Shown here in pieces: positions 33,180 to 41,633 of a stretch of DNA of 64,000 bases (its first letter is position 1; each line of letters starts with the position of its first letter). Under the pieces are notes generated by a model. The model ran no database searches. It had not been told where the DNA came from and was given only the letters and a program-made list of their open reading frames with translations. The stretch is from Actinomycetota bacterium (GTDB lineage: Bacteria; Actinomycetota; Thermoleophilia; BMS3ABIN01), in assembly GCA_016235065.1 (NCBI GenBank), contig JACRMB010000003.1:62001-126000 (forward strand), written 5' to 3'. The position numbers were made by a program, and so were the translations under genes.

Positions 33180-34403
33180 GTGCCGGAAGTGGTTGAAGTA
33201 GCTTTCAAGAGTGGCTGCAAGGTCTACTCTTTTGATCCAAACGGACTCGAACTCAACGTCGCCGACCAGGTCATCGTCAGGACCAGCAGGGGCATAGAGA
33301 TAGGCAAGATAGTCGTCGCCAATCACGAGATGCCCCAGGAGGAGATCGTTGGCACCCTCGAAAAGGTCGTGCGCAAGGCCACCGAGAGCGATCTGGCGGC
33401 GGTTGAGCGCAACGACAAGCTGTCTGTGCGGGTCTCCCAAGTCTGTACTGAGAAGATTGAAGAATATGGCCTGGACATGCGCCTGATCAACACCGAAGTC
33501 GTGTTCGACGGTGGCAAGATAATCATCTCCTTCTTCGCCGAGGAGCGGGTGGATTTCCGCAAGCTGGTCGAGGATTTGGCCAAGAAGTTCCGCACCCGCA
33601 TCGAGTTCCGCCAGGTGGGCGTGCGCGATGAGGCGCGGCTTATCGGCGGTTATGGCCCCTGCGGCCGGCGCATGTGCTGCACCATGTTCGCCGGCGACCA
33701 GCAGCCGGTCTCGATCAAGATGGCCAAGGAGCAGAACCTGCCGCTGAATCCCATGAAGATCTCGGGCATCTGCGGCCGGCTGATGTGCTGCCTCAAGTAC
33801 GAACAGGAAGCCTACAAGGCTTTCAAATGCCGCTGCCCCAACAAGGGCACGGTCGTCATGACTGACAAGGGTGAAGGCCGGGTCGTCGATTATCTGGTTC
33901 CCAAGGAGAAGGTGCTTGTGAATCTTGGTGAGGCCGGGTCGACTGAGGCTTCCCTGGAGGAGATCGAGGCAGCCACCCAGCGTGAGAAAGAATTCCCGCG
34001 TGAGCGCGAGCCGGAGAAGGTCGCTGCGGAAGCGGCGGGCCCGGGAGCCGGCGGCGGCAGGGCTGGCGGAGGGCGTCCCGAGAGGGGCGGCCGTCCTGAC
34101 AGGAGCCGAGGCCGTGGCGGAAGGTCTGAAGGCCGCGGTGGTGCCAGATCTGGAGGCAGAGGCGCGAAGCCGGAAGGCGGCGGCCAAAAAGCAGAAGGTG
34201 GCCGCAGCGCTCAGGCTCAGGGTAGAGGCGGCGCAAGAGAAGAAGCCAGCGGCGCGAAACCTGAAGCTCGCGACGGCGCCAGGCCCGAAGGTGTTGCTGG
34301 AGAACCAACCGATGCCAAACCGGGCGATAAGTCCGGCGAGGGCACCGAAGAGAAACCTGCCCGGCGGGGTGGAAGAGGCCGCGGCCGGCGCAGAAGGCGC
34401 TAG
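33180..34403 (+). CDS. ricT: PSP1-domain protein (RicT/YaaT family)
   Basis: A 407-residue protein. The N-terminal PSP1 region carries the family cysteine motifs GGYGPCGRRMCCTMF and SGICGRLMCCLKYEQEAYK, ligands of iron-sulfur clusters in the Bacillus RicA-RicF-RicT complex that affects RNA processing and development. After about residue 285 a long low-complexity Gly/Arg/Glu-rich tail, absent from Bacillus YaaT, ends the protein and may bind RNA. GTG at 33180 follows AGGAGG by 8 nt and sits next to the holB stop. Confidence 0.88.
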   Translation: MPEVVEVAFKSGCKVYSFDPNGLELNVADQVIVRTSRGIEIGKIVVANHEMPQEEIVGTLEKVVRKATESDLAAVERNDKLSVRVSQVCTEKIEEYGLDMRLINTEVVFDGGKIIISFFAEERVDFRKLVEDLAKKFRTRIEFRQVGVRDEARLIGGYGPCGRRMCCTMFAGDQQPVSIKMAKEQNLPLNPMKISGICGRLMCCLKYEQEAYKAFKCRCPNKGTVVMTDKGEGRVVDYLVPKEKVLVNLGEAGSTEASLEEIEAATQREKEFPREREPEKVAAEAAGPGAGGGRAGGGRPERGGRPDRSRGRGGRSEGRGGARSGGRGAKPEGGGQKAEGGRSAQAQGRGGAREEASGAKPEARDGARPEGVAGEPTDAKPGDKSGEGTEEKPARRGGRGRGRRRRR

Positions 34404-35272
34404 TGGGTCCCGGGGAGGCAAAGATCGATCCGCGCCCCAGCGACAAAGTTGACCGGCGCCCGATCGGCATGTTCGATTCCGGGGTCGGCGGGCTCACCGT
34501 CCTGCACGAATGCCTGGTTTCCCATCCCCATGAGGATTTCATCTATCTTGGCGATACCGGGCGTTTTCCGTACGGTCCCAGGTCCATCGAGGAGCTCAGG
34601 AGCTTCGCCTGGCAGATCGCCTCGCACCTGCTCTCGCTCGAAGTGAAGCTGCTGGTGGTGGCCTGCAACTCGGCCACGGCGGCGGCGCTGACCTTCCTGC
34701 AGGAGCAGCTGGAGGCGTCGATCATCGGCGCGGTGCATCCGGAGGCCGAAGCGGCGGTGCAGACAACCCGCAACCGGAAGGTCGGCGTGCTGGCCACCGA
34801 AGCGACCGTGGCCAGCGGCAGTTACGAACGGGCCCTGCTGAACCTCGACGCCGGACTCGAGACTTTTTCCCAGGCTTGCCCCCAGCTGGCCACGATGATC
34901 CAGAGCGGTGACGTTTCTTCCCCGGAGATGGTGGAGGCGGTCAAGGGCTATGCTGCCCCGCTCAAGGATGCGGGTGTCGACACTGTGATCCTGGGCTGCA
35001 CCCACTATCCGCTGGTGACGCCGATGCTGCAGCGTGTCTTCGGCCGGGATGTCACTCTGGTGAATTCCGCGCAGGAGATCGCCCGCGAGGTCGGCGAGGT
35101 GCTTGACCGCAAGGGAATCGGCAATGACCCGGCGCGGGAAGGGCGGTACTCTTTCCTGTGTACCGGTGAAGTGGAGAGTTTCGTCGAGGTCGGCGCGAGG
35201 TTCCTGCAGATGCCTTTTGAGAACGTAGAGCATGTGGAGATCTCTGAGCTGGAAAAAATAGAAGTCGGGTAG
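34403..35272 (+). CDS. murI: Glutamate racemase
   Basis: A 289-residue racemase converting L- to D-glutamate for peptidoglycan. Motifs are GMFDSGVGGLTVL, YLGDTGRFPYG, ACNSATAAAL (catalytic Cys) and LGCTHYPL (second Cys). GTG at 34403 overlaps the ricT stop by one base; the preceding 20 residues are extra compared with the usual start, so initiation could be slightly internal. A C-terminal extension after residue 240 is seen. Confidence 0.94.
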   Translation: MGPGEAKIDPRPSDKVDRRPIGMFDSGVGGLTVLHECLVSHPHEDFIYLGDTGRFPYGPRSIEELRSFAWQIASHLLSLEVKLLVVACNSATAAALTFLQEQLEASIIGAVHPEAEAAVQTTRNRKVGVLATEATVASGSYERALLNLDAGLETFSQACPQLATMIQSGDVSSPEMVEAVKGYAAPLKDAGVDTVILGCTHYPLVTPMLQRVFGRDVTLVNSAQEIAREVGEVLDRKGIGNDPAREGRYSFLCTGEVESFVEVGARFLQMPFENVEHVEISELEKIEVG

Positions 35273-35395
35273 CTTTGTCGGGGCGGGATTTATAGAGTGG
35301 TGTAAATTTTCGAGTGGGAAAAAGCGGAAAAATCAGCTAAGCGGAAAATCAAACGAAGCGGGATACTACTACTGGACGGAAAGGATTGATGTGAT

Positions 35396-35899
35396 TTGAA
35401 CCTCAAGACGATAACCCGCGGCGGCATCATCGCTGCGATGTATGTGGTGCTGACCGTGACTCCCGGCCTTAACGCCGTCAGTTTCAGCGGCGTGCAGTTC
35501 CGTGTCTCGGAGATGCTGATGCCGCTGGCTGCGTTCGACATCGCGGCGATACCGGGGCTCTGGATCGGCTGCATGATAGCCAACTACATCGGCAGCCCCT
35601 TCGGCTGGCTGGATGTGACCCTGGGAGCGGCGCTGACACTGTTCTCGGCTCTTATCATCCACGCAGCTGGCAAACGCTGGATCAGCATGGCCAGCCTGTC
35701 GGCCCCGGTCATCCTCAACGCCATCGGTGTGGCATTCATCATCACAGTCGCGAGCCCGGCTGAGGACGGCGTCCTCTTCTGGCCGACCGCGCTCAGCGTC
35801 GGCATCGGCGAACTCGGTGTCATGGTAGTCCTGGCGGCGCCGCTCTTCGTTATGCTTAAGAAGAATCCCGAGCTCATCGGGCTGGAGCAGAGGCTATAA
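35396..35899 (+). CDS. QueT-family ECF transporter substrate-binding subunit
   Basis: A 167-residue membrane protein with five to six helices, beginning [15 protein letters not shown] and containing [20 protein letters not shown]. These are hallmarks of the QueT family of energy-coupling-factor S components, predicted to import queuosine precursors. TTG at 35396 follows AAAGGA by 10 nt; no other start is possible. No preQ1 riboswitch is evident upstream. Its stop overlaps the rph ATG (TAATG). Confidence 0.88.
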   Translation: MNLKTITRGGIIAAMYVVLTVTPGLNAVSFSGVQFRVSEMLMPLAAFDIAAIPGLWIGCMIANYIGSPFGWLDVTLGAALTLFSALIIHAAGKRWISMASLSAPVILNAIGVAFIITVASPAEDGVLFWPTALSVGIGELGVMVVLAAPLFVMLKKNPELIGLEQRL

Positions 35900-36633
35900 T
35901 GGCGGTCGAAAGGCCGGATGGCCGCAGCCCCGGGGAGTTGCGCCCCATTAAGATGACGCCGGGATTCCTCGAATACGCCGACGGTTCGGTGCTCTTCGAG
36001 GCCGGCAAGACCAAGGTGATCTGCGCCGCCAAGATCCAGGATGGCGTGCCCAACTGGATGCGCGGCAAGGGCAACGGCTGGGTAACCGCCGAGTACAGCC
36101 TGCTGCCGGCATCCACGCCCGACCGCACCTTCCGTGAGGCGGTCAAGGGCAAGCAGGGCGGCCGCACCCTGGAGATCCAGCGGCTGGTCGGCCGCAGCCT
36201 CAGGAGCGTTGTCGATATGCGCGCCCTCGGCGAGCGGACCATCTGGCTCGACTGCGATGTCATCCAGGCCGACGGCGGCACCCGCTGCGCCTCGGTATCC
36301 GGAGCTTACGTGGCCCTATATTTAGCGCTGGCGCGGCTGGTGGACGAAGACCTGATCACCGAGATCCCCCTGAAAGATTCTCTGGCGGCGGTAAGCGTCG
36401 GCGTCTGGCAGGGCGAGCCGGTGCTCGACCTCGATTACGCTGAAGACAGCACTGCCGACACCGACATGAACGTCGTCATGACCGGCTCCGGCGGCATAGT
36501 CGAACTGCAGGCCACGGCGGAGAAGGAGCCTTTCTCGCGGGAAGCGCTTGACCAGCTCATCGATCTGGCAGCCTCAGGCATCGAGCAGATAACAGCCGAG
36601 CAGCTCAAGGCGGCCGCGTTTCGCAATAGCTGA
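35899..36633 (+). CDS. rph: Ribonuclease PH
   Basis: A 244-residue phosphorolytic 3'-exoribonuclease that trims tRNA 3' ends. Conserved blocks are [84 protein letters not shown] and [28 protein letters not shown]. All match full-length RPH. ATG at 35899 overlaps the stop of the queT-like gene, suggesting translational coupling. rdgB follows by 93 bp, the common rph-rdgB order. Confidence 0.96.
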   Translation: MAVERPDGRSPGELRPIKMTPGFLEYADGSVLFEAGKTKVICAAKIQDGVPNWMRGKGNGWVTAEYSLLPASTPDRTFREAVKGKQGGRTLEIQRLVGRSLRSVVDMRALGERTIWLDCDVIQADGGTRCASVSGAYVALYLALARLVDEDLITEIPLKDSLAAVSVGVWQGEPVLDLDYAEDSTADTDMNVVMTGSGGIVELQATAEKEPFSREALDQLIDLAASGIEQITAEQLKAAAFRNS

Positions 36634-36726
36634 CGAGGCCAGGCCAAGATGCCTGACTGCGGCAACATCTGATTTCGACGGCGCCAGGATTCTCTGACAG
36701 GCGCCGATTGCCCGGAGGATAGTTCC

Positions 36727-37338
36727 ATGGAGAAGAACATCATCATCGTCGCTACTTCCAATCCCAACAAGGCGCGGGAGTTCGCCATGCTGCTTCCCGG
36801 CGTCGAAGTGTTGCCCATGCCCGAGGGGATCGAGCTGCCGGAAGAGACCGGCACCACTTTCGAGGAGAACGCCAGGCTGAAAGCGCGGTCGGTGCTCGAG
36901 AAGCTTCGGGATATGAATGTAAGACTGGAGCCGTCCGGCAAACTCTGGGTAATGGCCGACGATTCCGGCATCGAGATCGACGCCCTCGGCGGCGCTCCCG
37001 GAATCTATTCCGCCCGCTATGCCGGCGAAGACGCCACCGACATCGATAACGTTGAAAAACTCCTTAAGGAACTGGAAGGCCGCGAAGACCGGGGCGCCCG
37101 CTTCGTCTGCGTGCTGGTCTGCGTCGCGGAAACAGGCGAAGAACTGGTCGCAAACGGCTATTTTGAGGGCAATATCGCCGATTCGCCCCACGGACAGAGC
37201 GGATTCGGCTACGATCCGGTCTTCATCCCCCTGGAAAAAACGCTAACGGTCGCCCAGATTTCTGCCGAAGAGAAAAACCGCATAAGTCACCGTGCCCGGG
37301 CGGCCCACAGACTGCTAGCTCAGCTTCGGGGAGGCTAA
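36727..37338 (+). CDS. rdgB: XTP/dITP diphosphatase (RdgB/HAM1)
   Basis: A 203-residue nucleotide-pool cleaner that hydrolyses non-canonical purine triphosphates. IVATSNPNKAREFAMLL, TTFEENARLKA, MADDSGIEIDALGGAPGIYSARYAGE and PHGQSGFGYDPVFIPLE are the family motifs. ATG at 36727 has GGAGGA 7 nt upstream. It follows rph. Confidence 0.95.
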   Translation: MEKNIIIVATSNPNKAREFAMLLPGVEVLPMPEGIELPEETGTTFEENARLKARSVLEKLRDMNVRLEPSGKLWVMADDSGIEIDALGGAPGIYSARYAGEDATDIDNVEKLLKELEGREDRGARFVCVLVCVAETGEELVANGYFEGNIADSPHGQSGFGYDPVFIPLEKTLTVAQISAEEKNRISHRARAAHRLLAQLRGG

Positions 37339-37593
37339 CTCAGAAGCGAGGGCTTTCCAAGGGGGGGTGGAAGGCAACTTTTAGGGATGGCGGAGCGCCA
37401 GCTTAGAAGTTTTTTACACCCTTAGTGCAGAATGTGGGCTCCCGGACCGGACGAATCTAGCAAGTTCCTGAAGTTAAGCAACGTCCCCCAGGTTTCCCCC
37501 GTTAGTTCCTGAAGTTAAGCAACGTCCTCCAGGTTTTTCCGTCCCCCAGGTTTTTCCAGTTTTACCCATCTTCCCAGCGGGTATCTTCCTTTC
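37339..37593. other. Intergenic region with direct repeats
   Basis: 255 bp with no gene; its second half is occupied by the repeats at 37463-37557. Confidence 0.6.
37463..37557. repeat. Tandem direct repeats, REP/RAYT-like
   Basis: A 34-bp unit containing TTCCTGAAGTTAAGCAACG occurs at 37463-37496 and 37504-37537, differing at few bases. A third partial unit (GTCCCCCAGGTTTTTCC) lies at 37541-37557. Such sequences accompany REP-associated transposases elsewhere (from memory). None is encoded here. Confidence 0.7.
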
Positions 37594-38724
37594 ATGAAAT
37601 GGTCCTTCAAAGTCTGGCGCGTCTTCGGCATCGAACTCCGCATTCATATCACCTTCTTTCTGATTGTCATCTATGCCGCGTTTATGTGGGGCTCCGTTTT
37701 TGAGAAAGGGACGGCGGGCGCGATCTATGGCGCTTTCATGATCGCCGTCCTATTTATCTGCGTGGTGATCCACGAGCTGTGCCATTCACGCCTGGCCCAG
37801 CACTACGGCGGCGAGGTGGACAGCATCACCCTGTTGCCTATCGGTGGTGTCTCCATGTTGAAGAACATGCCCGAGGACCCGAAGAAGGAGCTGTGGGTAT
37901 CCCTGGTCGGTCCTCTCAGCAATCTGGTCATCGCGGCGATGCTTTTCCCTTTCATCTACCTGGTACCCGATCCGGTCGATGGCACGTTTGGCGCATTCAC
38001 GAACTCTGATGTCCTTATCAGCGTCTCGGTCCAGGGATTTGTCAGTTACCTGTTCATGATCAACATATTGCTGGCGCTGTTCAATCTGCTGCCGGCCTTC
38101 CCTCTGGATGGCGGGCGGGTGCTTAGAAGCATCCTGGCCCAGTACATGCCGTACATGAAAGCCACGCGAGTGGCGGTGGCTGCGGGTCAGGCTTTCGCAT
38201 TCATTCTGGGGATCACCGGATTGATATCGGGTAACTGGATCTGGCTGCTGATAGCTGTCTTCATCTATTTTGGGGCCGAGCAGGAGGGCGCCGGCACTGA
38301 AGTAAAGACTGTACTCTCGCGACTCACCGCGGGGCAGGCGGTGGAAGCGAATGCGAAGGTCCTGTCACAGGAACAGACACTCGGAGAGGTAGTCGCCGTC
38401 GTGCTCCATTCTTTCCAGGAGGATTTTCCGGTCCTGGACGAGGGCGGCCGCATCATTGGCGTGCTCACCCGAGCGAACCTCATCGCTGGGCTTCACAACA
38501 TCGGCCCGGAGGCGCAGGTGGGCCAGGTGATGGAAAAGGATTTCCCGGTCGTGGAAGCCAGCGCCCTGTTCTCGGAAGTCTACGAGAAGATGAACGCCAG
38601 CAGGATCAAGGCCTTGCCAGTAGTCGAGGGCGGCCAGCTGCTAGGCATGGTCACCCTCGAACATTTAAGCGAGGTATTCATGCTGCTCAATTCCACTGAG
38701 AAACCGCTGCTGCCGCAGGCTTGA
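37594..38724 (+). CDS. Site-2 protease family (M50) zinc metalloprotease with CBS pair
   Basis: A 376-residue membrane protein. VVIHELCHSRLAQHYGG contains the HExxH zinc motif in a helix, and LLPAFPLDGGRVLRSIL the third ligand (DGGR), as in SpoIVFB-type intramembrane proteases. The C-terminal 130 residues form two CBS repeats that usually sense adenine nucleotides. It would cut membrane-bound regulatory proteins. ATG at 37594 has no clear SD. It ends directly against the convergent hsp20 stop. Confidence 0.9.
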   Translation: MKWSFKVWRVFGIELRIHITFFLIVIYAAFMWGSVFEKGTAGAIYGAFMIAVLFICVVIHELCHSRLAQHYGGEVDSITLLPIGGVSMLKNMPEDPKKELWVSLVGPLSNLVIAAMLFPFIYLVPDPVDGTFGAFTNSDVLISVSVQGFVSYLFMINILLALFNLLPAFPLDGGRVLRSILAQYMPYMKATRVAVAAGQAFAFILGITGLISGNWIWLLIAVFIYFGAEQEGAGTEVKTVLSRLTAGQAVEANAKVLSQEQTLGEVVAVVLHSFQEDFPVLDEGGRIIGVLTRANLIAGLHNIGPEAQVGQVMEKDFPVVEASALFSEVYEKMNASRIKALPVVEGGQLLGMVTLEHLSEVFMLLNSTEKPLLPQA

Positions 38725-39210
38725 TCAGCCTTTCTTCGCCTTGATGCTCGTGCTCTTGCCCTCCGCGGTCCTGACCTCGATGTGCTTGGCCGGAACCGTT
38801 GCCACGGCTCCCTTGATCATGACCTCGAGCATGCCGTCCTCGAAAGTGGCGGAAATATCCTTCTCGCCCACTTTCTCCGGCACCGGCAGGGACCGCTCGA
38901 AGCTGCCGAACGAACGCTCATGGCGATAGTAATCACCTTCCTTGACCTCCTTGTCCTCGTGCCTCTCGCCGGTGATCGTCAGCATATGCTCCGCTAGCGT
39001 GATGTCCACATCCTCAGCCTTGATGCCTGGCAGCTCCAGGCGGACATACATGTCGTCTCCCTTGGAATAGATATCCATGGGCGTCCTCAAGGTATCGAGG
39101 CCGAAGAACGGCTCGCCGAGCAGAGACCTGAACGGCCTGCCGAACAGGCTGGTCATCTCATGGGGCATATCCAGCAACTCTTTGTAAGGTGTCCATCTGA
39201 CGAGTGCCAT
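38725..39210 (-). CDS. Hsp20/alpha-crystallin small heat-shock protein
   Basis: A 161-residue chaperone. After the N-terminal ALVRWTPYKELLDMPHEM segment comes the alpha-crystallin domain (MDIYSKGDDMYVRLELPGIKAEDVDITL...RHERSFGSFERSLPVPE) and DGMLEVMIKGA, then a basic tail. It holds unfolding proteins in solution. ATG at 39210 is chosen because GGAGGAGG precedes it by 8 nt. A terminator-like hairpin with seven T lies just upstream of the SD, an unusual position. Confidence 0.93.
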   Translation of the reverse strand: MALVRWTPYKELLDMPHEMTSLFGRPFRSLLGEPFFGLDTLRTPMDIYSKGDDMYVRLELPGIKAEDVDITLAEHMLTITGERHEDKEVKEGDYYRHERSFGSFERSLPVPEKVGEKDISATFEDGMLEVMIKGAVATVPAKHIEVRTAEGKSTSIKAKKG

Positions 39211-39229
39211 CTTGTTCACCTCCTCCACT

Positions 39230-39276
39230 AAAAAAAGCGAAAGGCAGACTCAAACTCGTGAGTCCGCCTTTCTCGC
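39230..39276 (-). terminator. Intrinsic terminator/attenuator in the hsp20 leader
   Basis: On the minus strand a long stem (AGCGAGAAAGGCGGACTC paired with GAGTCTGCCTTTCGCT, one mismatch and a small bulge) is followed by seven T, about 15 nt before the hsp20 SD. Nothing on this strand ends upstream, so it may attenuate hsp20 itself. Confidence 0.7.
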
Positions 39277-39456
39277 TATACCCTCCACAAATGGTACCTC
39301 GACTGATCCGAAGAACCAGTTTCTAATATTTACATAGCCCTTCTGGTCGGTTTTAAACATTAAGTCGAGCGCGCCTTGATTTGCACGATTGATGCTACTA
39401 ATATGAATAATCATACTTATTTAAACAGGGATAAAAACCAGGGAGGATTGAGCCTG

Positions 39457-39708
39457 ATGGCCAAGGACAGCATACCGGATCCGCAGTTCTGGGGGTCGGC
39501 AACAGTGGGCGAGCGGGGGCAGATAGTGATCCCGGCAGACGCCCGCCAGGAGCTGGATATAAAACCCGGCGACAAGCTGCTTATCTTCTCTGGCATGCAC
39601 GGAGGCTCGCTCAACGTGATGAAGGCGGAGCAGGTTACCGAGTTCGTCTCGCGGGCCATGGCCAAGCTGACCAAGATGGAAGAGATCGCCCGCGGGGAGA
39701 AGAAATGA
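39457..39708 (+). CDS. AbrB/SpoVT-family DNA-binding protein
   Basis: An 83-residue protein with the swapped-hairpin AbrB fold: GSATVGERGQIVIPADARQELDIKPGDKLLIF. A helical C-terminus follows. ATG at 39457 is 9 nt after GGGAGGA. It overlaps the ABC ATPase gene by 4 bp, an arrangement in which the AbrB-like protein regulates the exporter. Confidence 0.88.
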   Translation: MAKDSIPDPQFWGSATVGERGQIVIPADARQELDIKPGDKLLIFSGMHGGSLNVMKAEQVTEFVSRAMAKLTKMEEIARGEKK

Positions 39709-40823
39709 CCGAGGCGGGAACTACACCGGAAGACGCTCGGGCGGCAGCTGACCTCGTCCGGCATGATGCTGTAGTATCATCGCGCCCACCTGCCTCGGCG
39801 GGACCGGTCATCGAAGTCGTAGACCTGACCCGGAAGTTCAACGGCCTCACAGCCGTCGACGGCGTCAGCTTCGACATCGACCGCAAGGAGATCTTCGGAT
39901 TCCTAGGTCCTAATGGCGCCGGCAAGACCACGACCATCAGCATGCTCTGCACGCTGCTCAAACCGACGTCCGGGCGCGCTACTCTCAACGGATTCGATAT
40001 CGCCACCCAGCAGGACGCTGTCCGGCAATCAATCGGTATCGTTTTTCAGGACCCGACTCTGGACGACCAGCTGACCGCCTGGGAGAACCTGCAGTTCCAC
40101 GCCATGCTCTACAACGTTCCGGCTGCCGAGCGGCGGCCGCGCGCCGAGCGAGTGCTCGACATGGTCGGGCTCATCGACCGGGCCGGCGACCGGGTGGAGA
40201 CTTATTCCGGGGGAATGAAGCGGCGGCTGGAGATCGCCCGTGGCCTCATGCACTATCCCCACGTGCTGTTTCTGGACGAGCCGACCCTTGGGCTTGACCC
40301 CCAGACCCGCAGCGCCATCTGGGATCATGTGCACGAGCTGAGGGCTCAATACGACATAACAGTCTTTCTGACAACTCATTACATGGACGAGGCGGAGAAC
40401 TGCGACCGCATCGCCATCATCGATACCGGGAAAATAGTCGCGCTCGATACTCCCGGCGCTCTGAAGCACCGCGTCGGTGGCGACATCATCACCCTGCGTT
40501 CAGCGGACGCAGCCACAACGGTTGGCGAGCTGAAGGAAAAGTTCGGCCTCGACGCCCAGGTGCAGCCGGCATCGGCCGATGCATCCGGGCCCGCCGGCGA
40601 CCGGATCTATCTGGAAGTGCCTGAAGGCCGCACGCTGCTGCCGCAGATGTTGCGGAGGCTAGAGACTGAGATACTTTCCGTGACGGTCCGTGAGCCGACG
40701 CTCGATGACGTGTTTCTCAGCCTCACCGGAAAGCAGATCCGCGAGGAGACAGTTGACAAGATGGACGCCATGAAAGCGCGCGTGCGCCGCCGTCGGTCTC
40801 AGCGGGGAGCTGGGCACCATTGA
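39705..40823 (+). CDS. ABC transporter ATP-binding protein (DrrA type)
   Basis: A 372-residue ATPase of drug/lipid exporter type. Walker A GPNGAGKTT, Q-loop FQDPTLDDQLTAWENL, signature YSGGMKRRLEIARGL, Walker B LFLDEPTLGLD and H-loop TTHYMDEAE are intact. A C-terminal domain (VREPTLDDVFLSLTGKQI) is characteristic of DrrA. The N-terminal 30 residues are low complexity. It pairs with the permease that overlaps its end by 4 bp. Confidence 0.94.
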   Translation: MTEAGTTPEDARAAADLVRHDAVVSSRPPASAGPVIEVVDLTRKFNGLTAVDGVSFDIDRKEIFGFLGPNGAGKTTTISMLCTLLKPTSGRATLNGFDIATQQDAVRQSIGIVFQDPTLDDQLTAWENLQFHAMLYNVPAAERRPRAERVLDMVGLIDRAGDRVETYSGGMKRRLEIARGLMHYPHVLFLDEPTLGLDPQTRSAIWDHVHELRAQYDITVFLTTHYMDEAENCDRIAIIDTGKIVALDTPGALKHRVGGDIITLRSADAATTVGELKEKFGLDAQVQPASADASGPAGDRIYLEVPEGRTLLPQMLRRLETEILSVTVREPTLDDVFLSLTGKQIREETVDKMDAMKARVRRRRSQRGAGHH

Positions 40824-41593
40824 AAAGATTCCGCGCCACATACATCATCTGGCTGCGCGACCTCAAGCGTCACTTCCGTGACCGCGCCCGAATCGTCGGC
40901 TCGCTGGCGACGCCGATCATATTCATATTCATCCTGGGCCAGGGGCTGGGTTCGTCCATGAGCGCTTCCCTGCCTGCCGGCAGCGAAGCCTCCCTCGACT
41001 ACAAGACCTTCATGTTCCCGGGCATCCTGGGGATGACGGTGCTCTTCGCCGGCGTATTCTCTGCCGTCTCGATCGTCTGGGACCGGGAGTTCGGATTCCT
41101 CAAGGAGATGCTGGTGGCTCCCGTGCCCAGCTGGAGCATCGCCCTGGGGAAGGTCGTCAGCGGGGCCACGATCGCCTCTTTCCAGGGATGCCTGATGCTG
41201 GTGCTGGCGCCTCTGGCCGGTGTCAGCCTGACGCCGCTGATGGTGGTGAAGCTGATCCCGACTCTCTTCCTGGTGGCGTTCTCCATGACCGGCATGGGAG
41301 TGCTGGTGGCCTCGCGGCTCAAGAGCATGCAGGGCTTCCAGATGATCATGAATTTCATCATGATGCCAATGTTCTTCCTTTCGGGCGCCATGTTCCCACT
41401 GGCGAACGCGCCTGGCTGGATGGACACCCTGGCGAAGATCGATCCCCTGACCTATGGCGTCGACGCCCTGCGCTCGATCATGCTGACTGACTTTCCCTCG
41501 CGCTATCCGTTCGTCGTCGACATAACCATGATCGCCCTGATCTCGTCATTCATGCTGGCGGTCGCCATTTCGACATTCAGCAGGCAGTCCTGA
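40820..41593 (+). CDS. ABC-2 type permease (DrrB type)
   Basis: A 257-residue membrane protein with six helices of the ABC-2 family: a basic N-terminal RATYIIWLRDLKRHFRDRARI, YKTFMFPGILGMTVLFAGVFSAVSIVWDREFGFLKEMLVAP and MPMFFLSGAMFPLANAP..L..IDPLTYGVDALR. Partner of the preceding ATPase for export of a lipophilic compound or drug. TTG at 40820 within the CATTGA overlap. Confidence 0.93.
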   Translation: MKRFRATYIIWLRDLKRHFRDRARIVGSLATPIIFIFILGQGLGSSMSASLPAGSEASLDYKTFMFPGILGMTVLFAGVFSAVSIVWDREFGFLKEMLVAPVPSWSIALGKVVSGATIASFQGCLMLVLAPLAGVSLTPLMVVKLIPTLFLVAFSMTGMGVLVASRLKSMQGFQMIMNFIMMPMFFLSGAMFPLANAPGWMDTLAKIDPLTYGVDALRSIMLTDFPSRYPFVVDITMIALISSFMLAVAISTFSRQS

Positions 41594-41633
41594 TGGGGCG
41601 ACCAGAACAGGCCGGTCAGACAGGCGCAGCCTT

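Noticed and set aside
32076-34421. 781-codon open frame antisense to holB and ricT
   Set aside because: It mirrors two well-supported genes; such long shadow frames are expected in GC-rich sequence. The translation has no coherent domain and no SD.
35273-35395. preQ1 riboswitch before the QueT-like gene
   Set aside because: Neither the class I nor the class II consensus elements could be found; only an AAGCGGAAAA-type short repeat is present.
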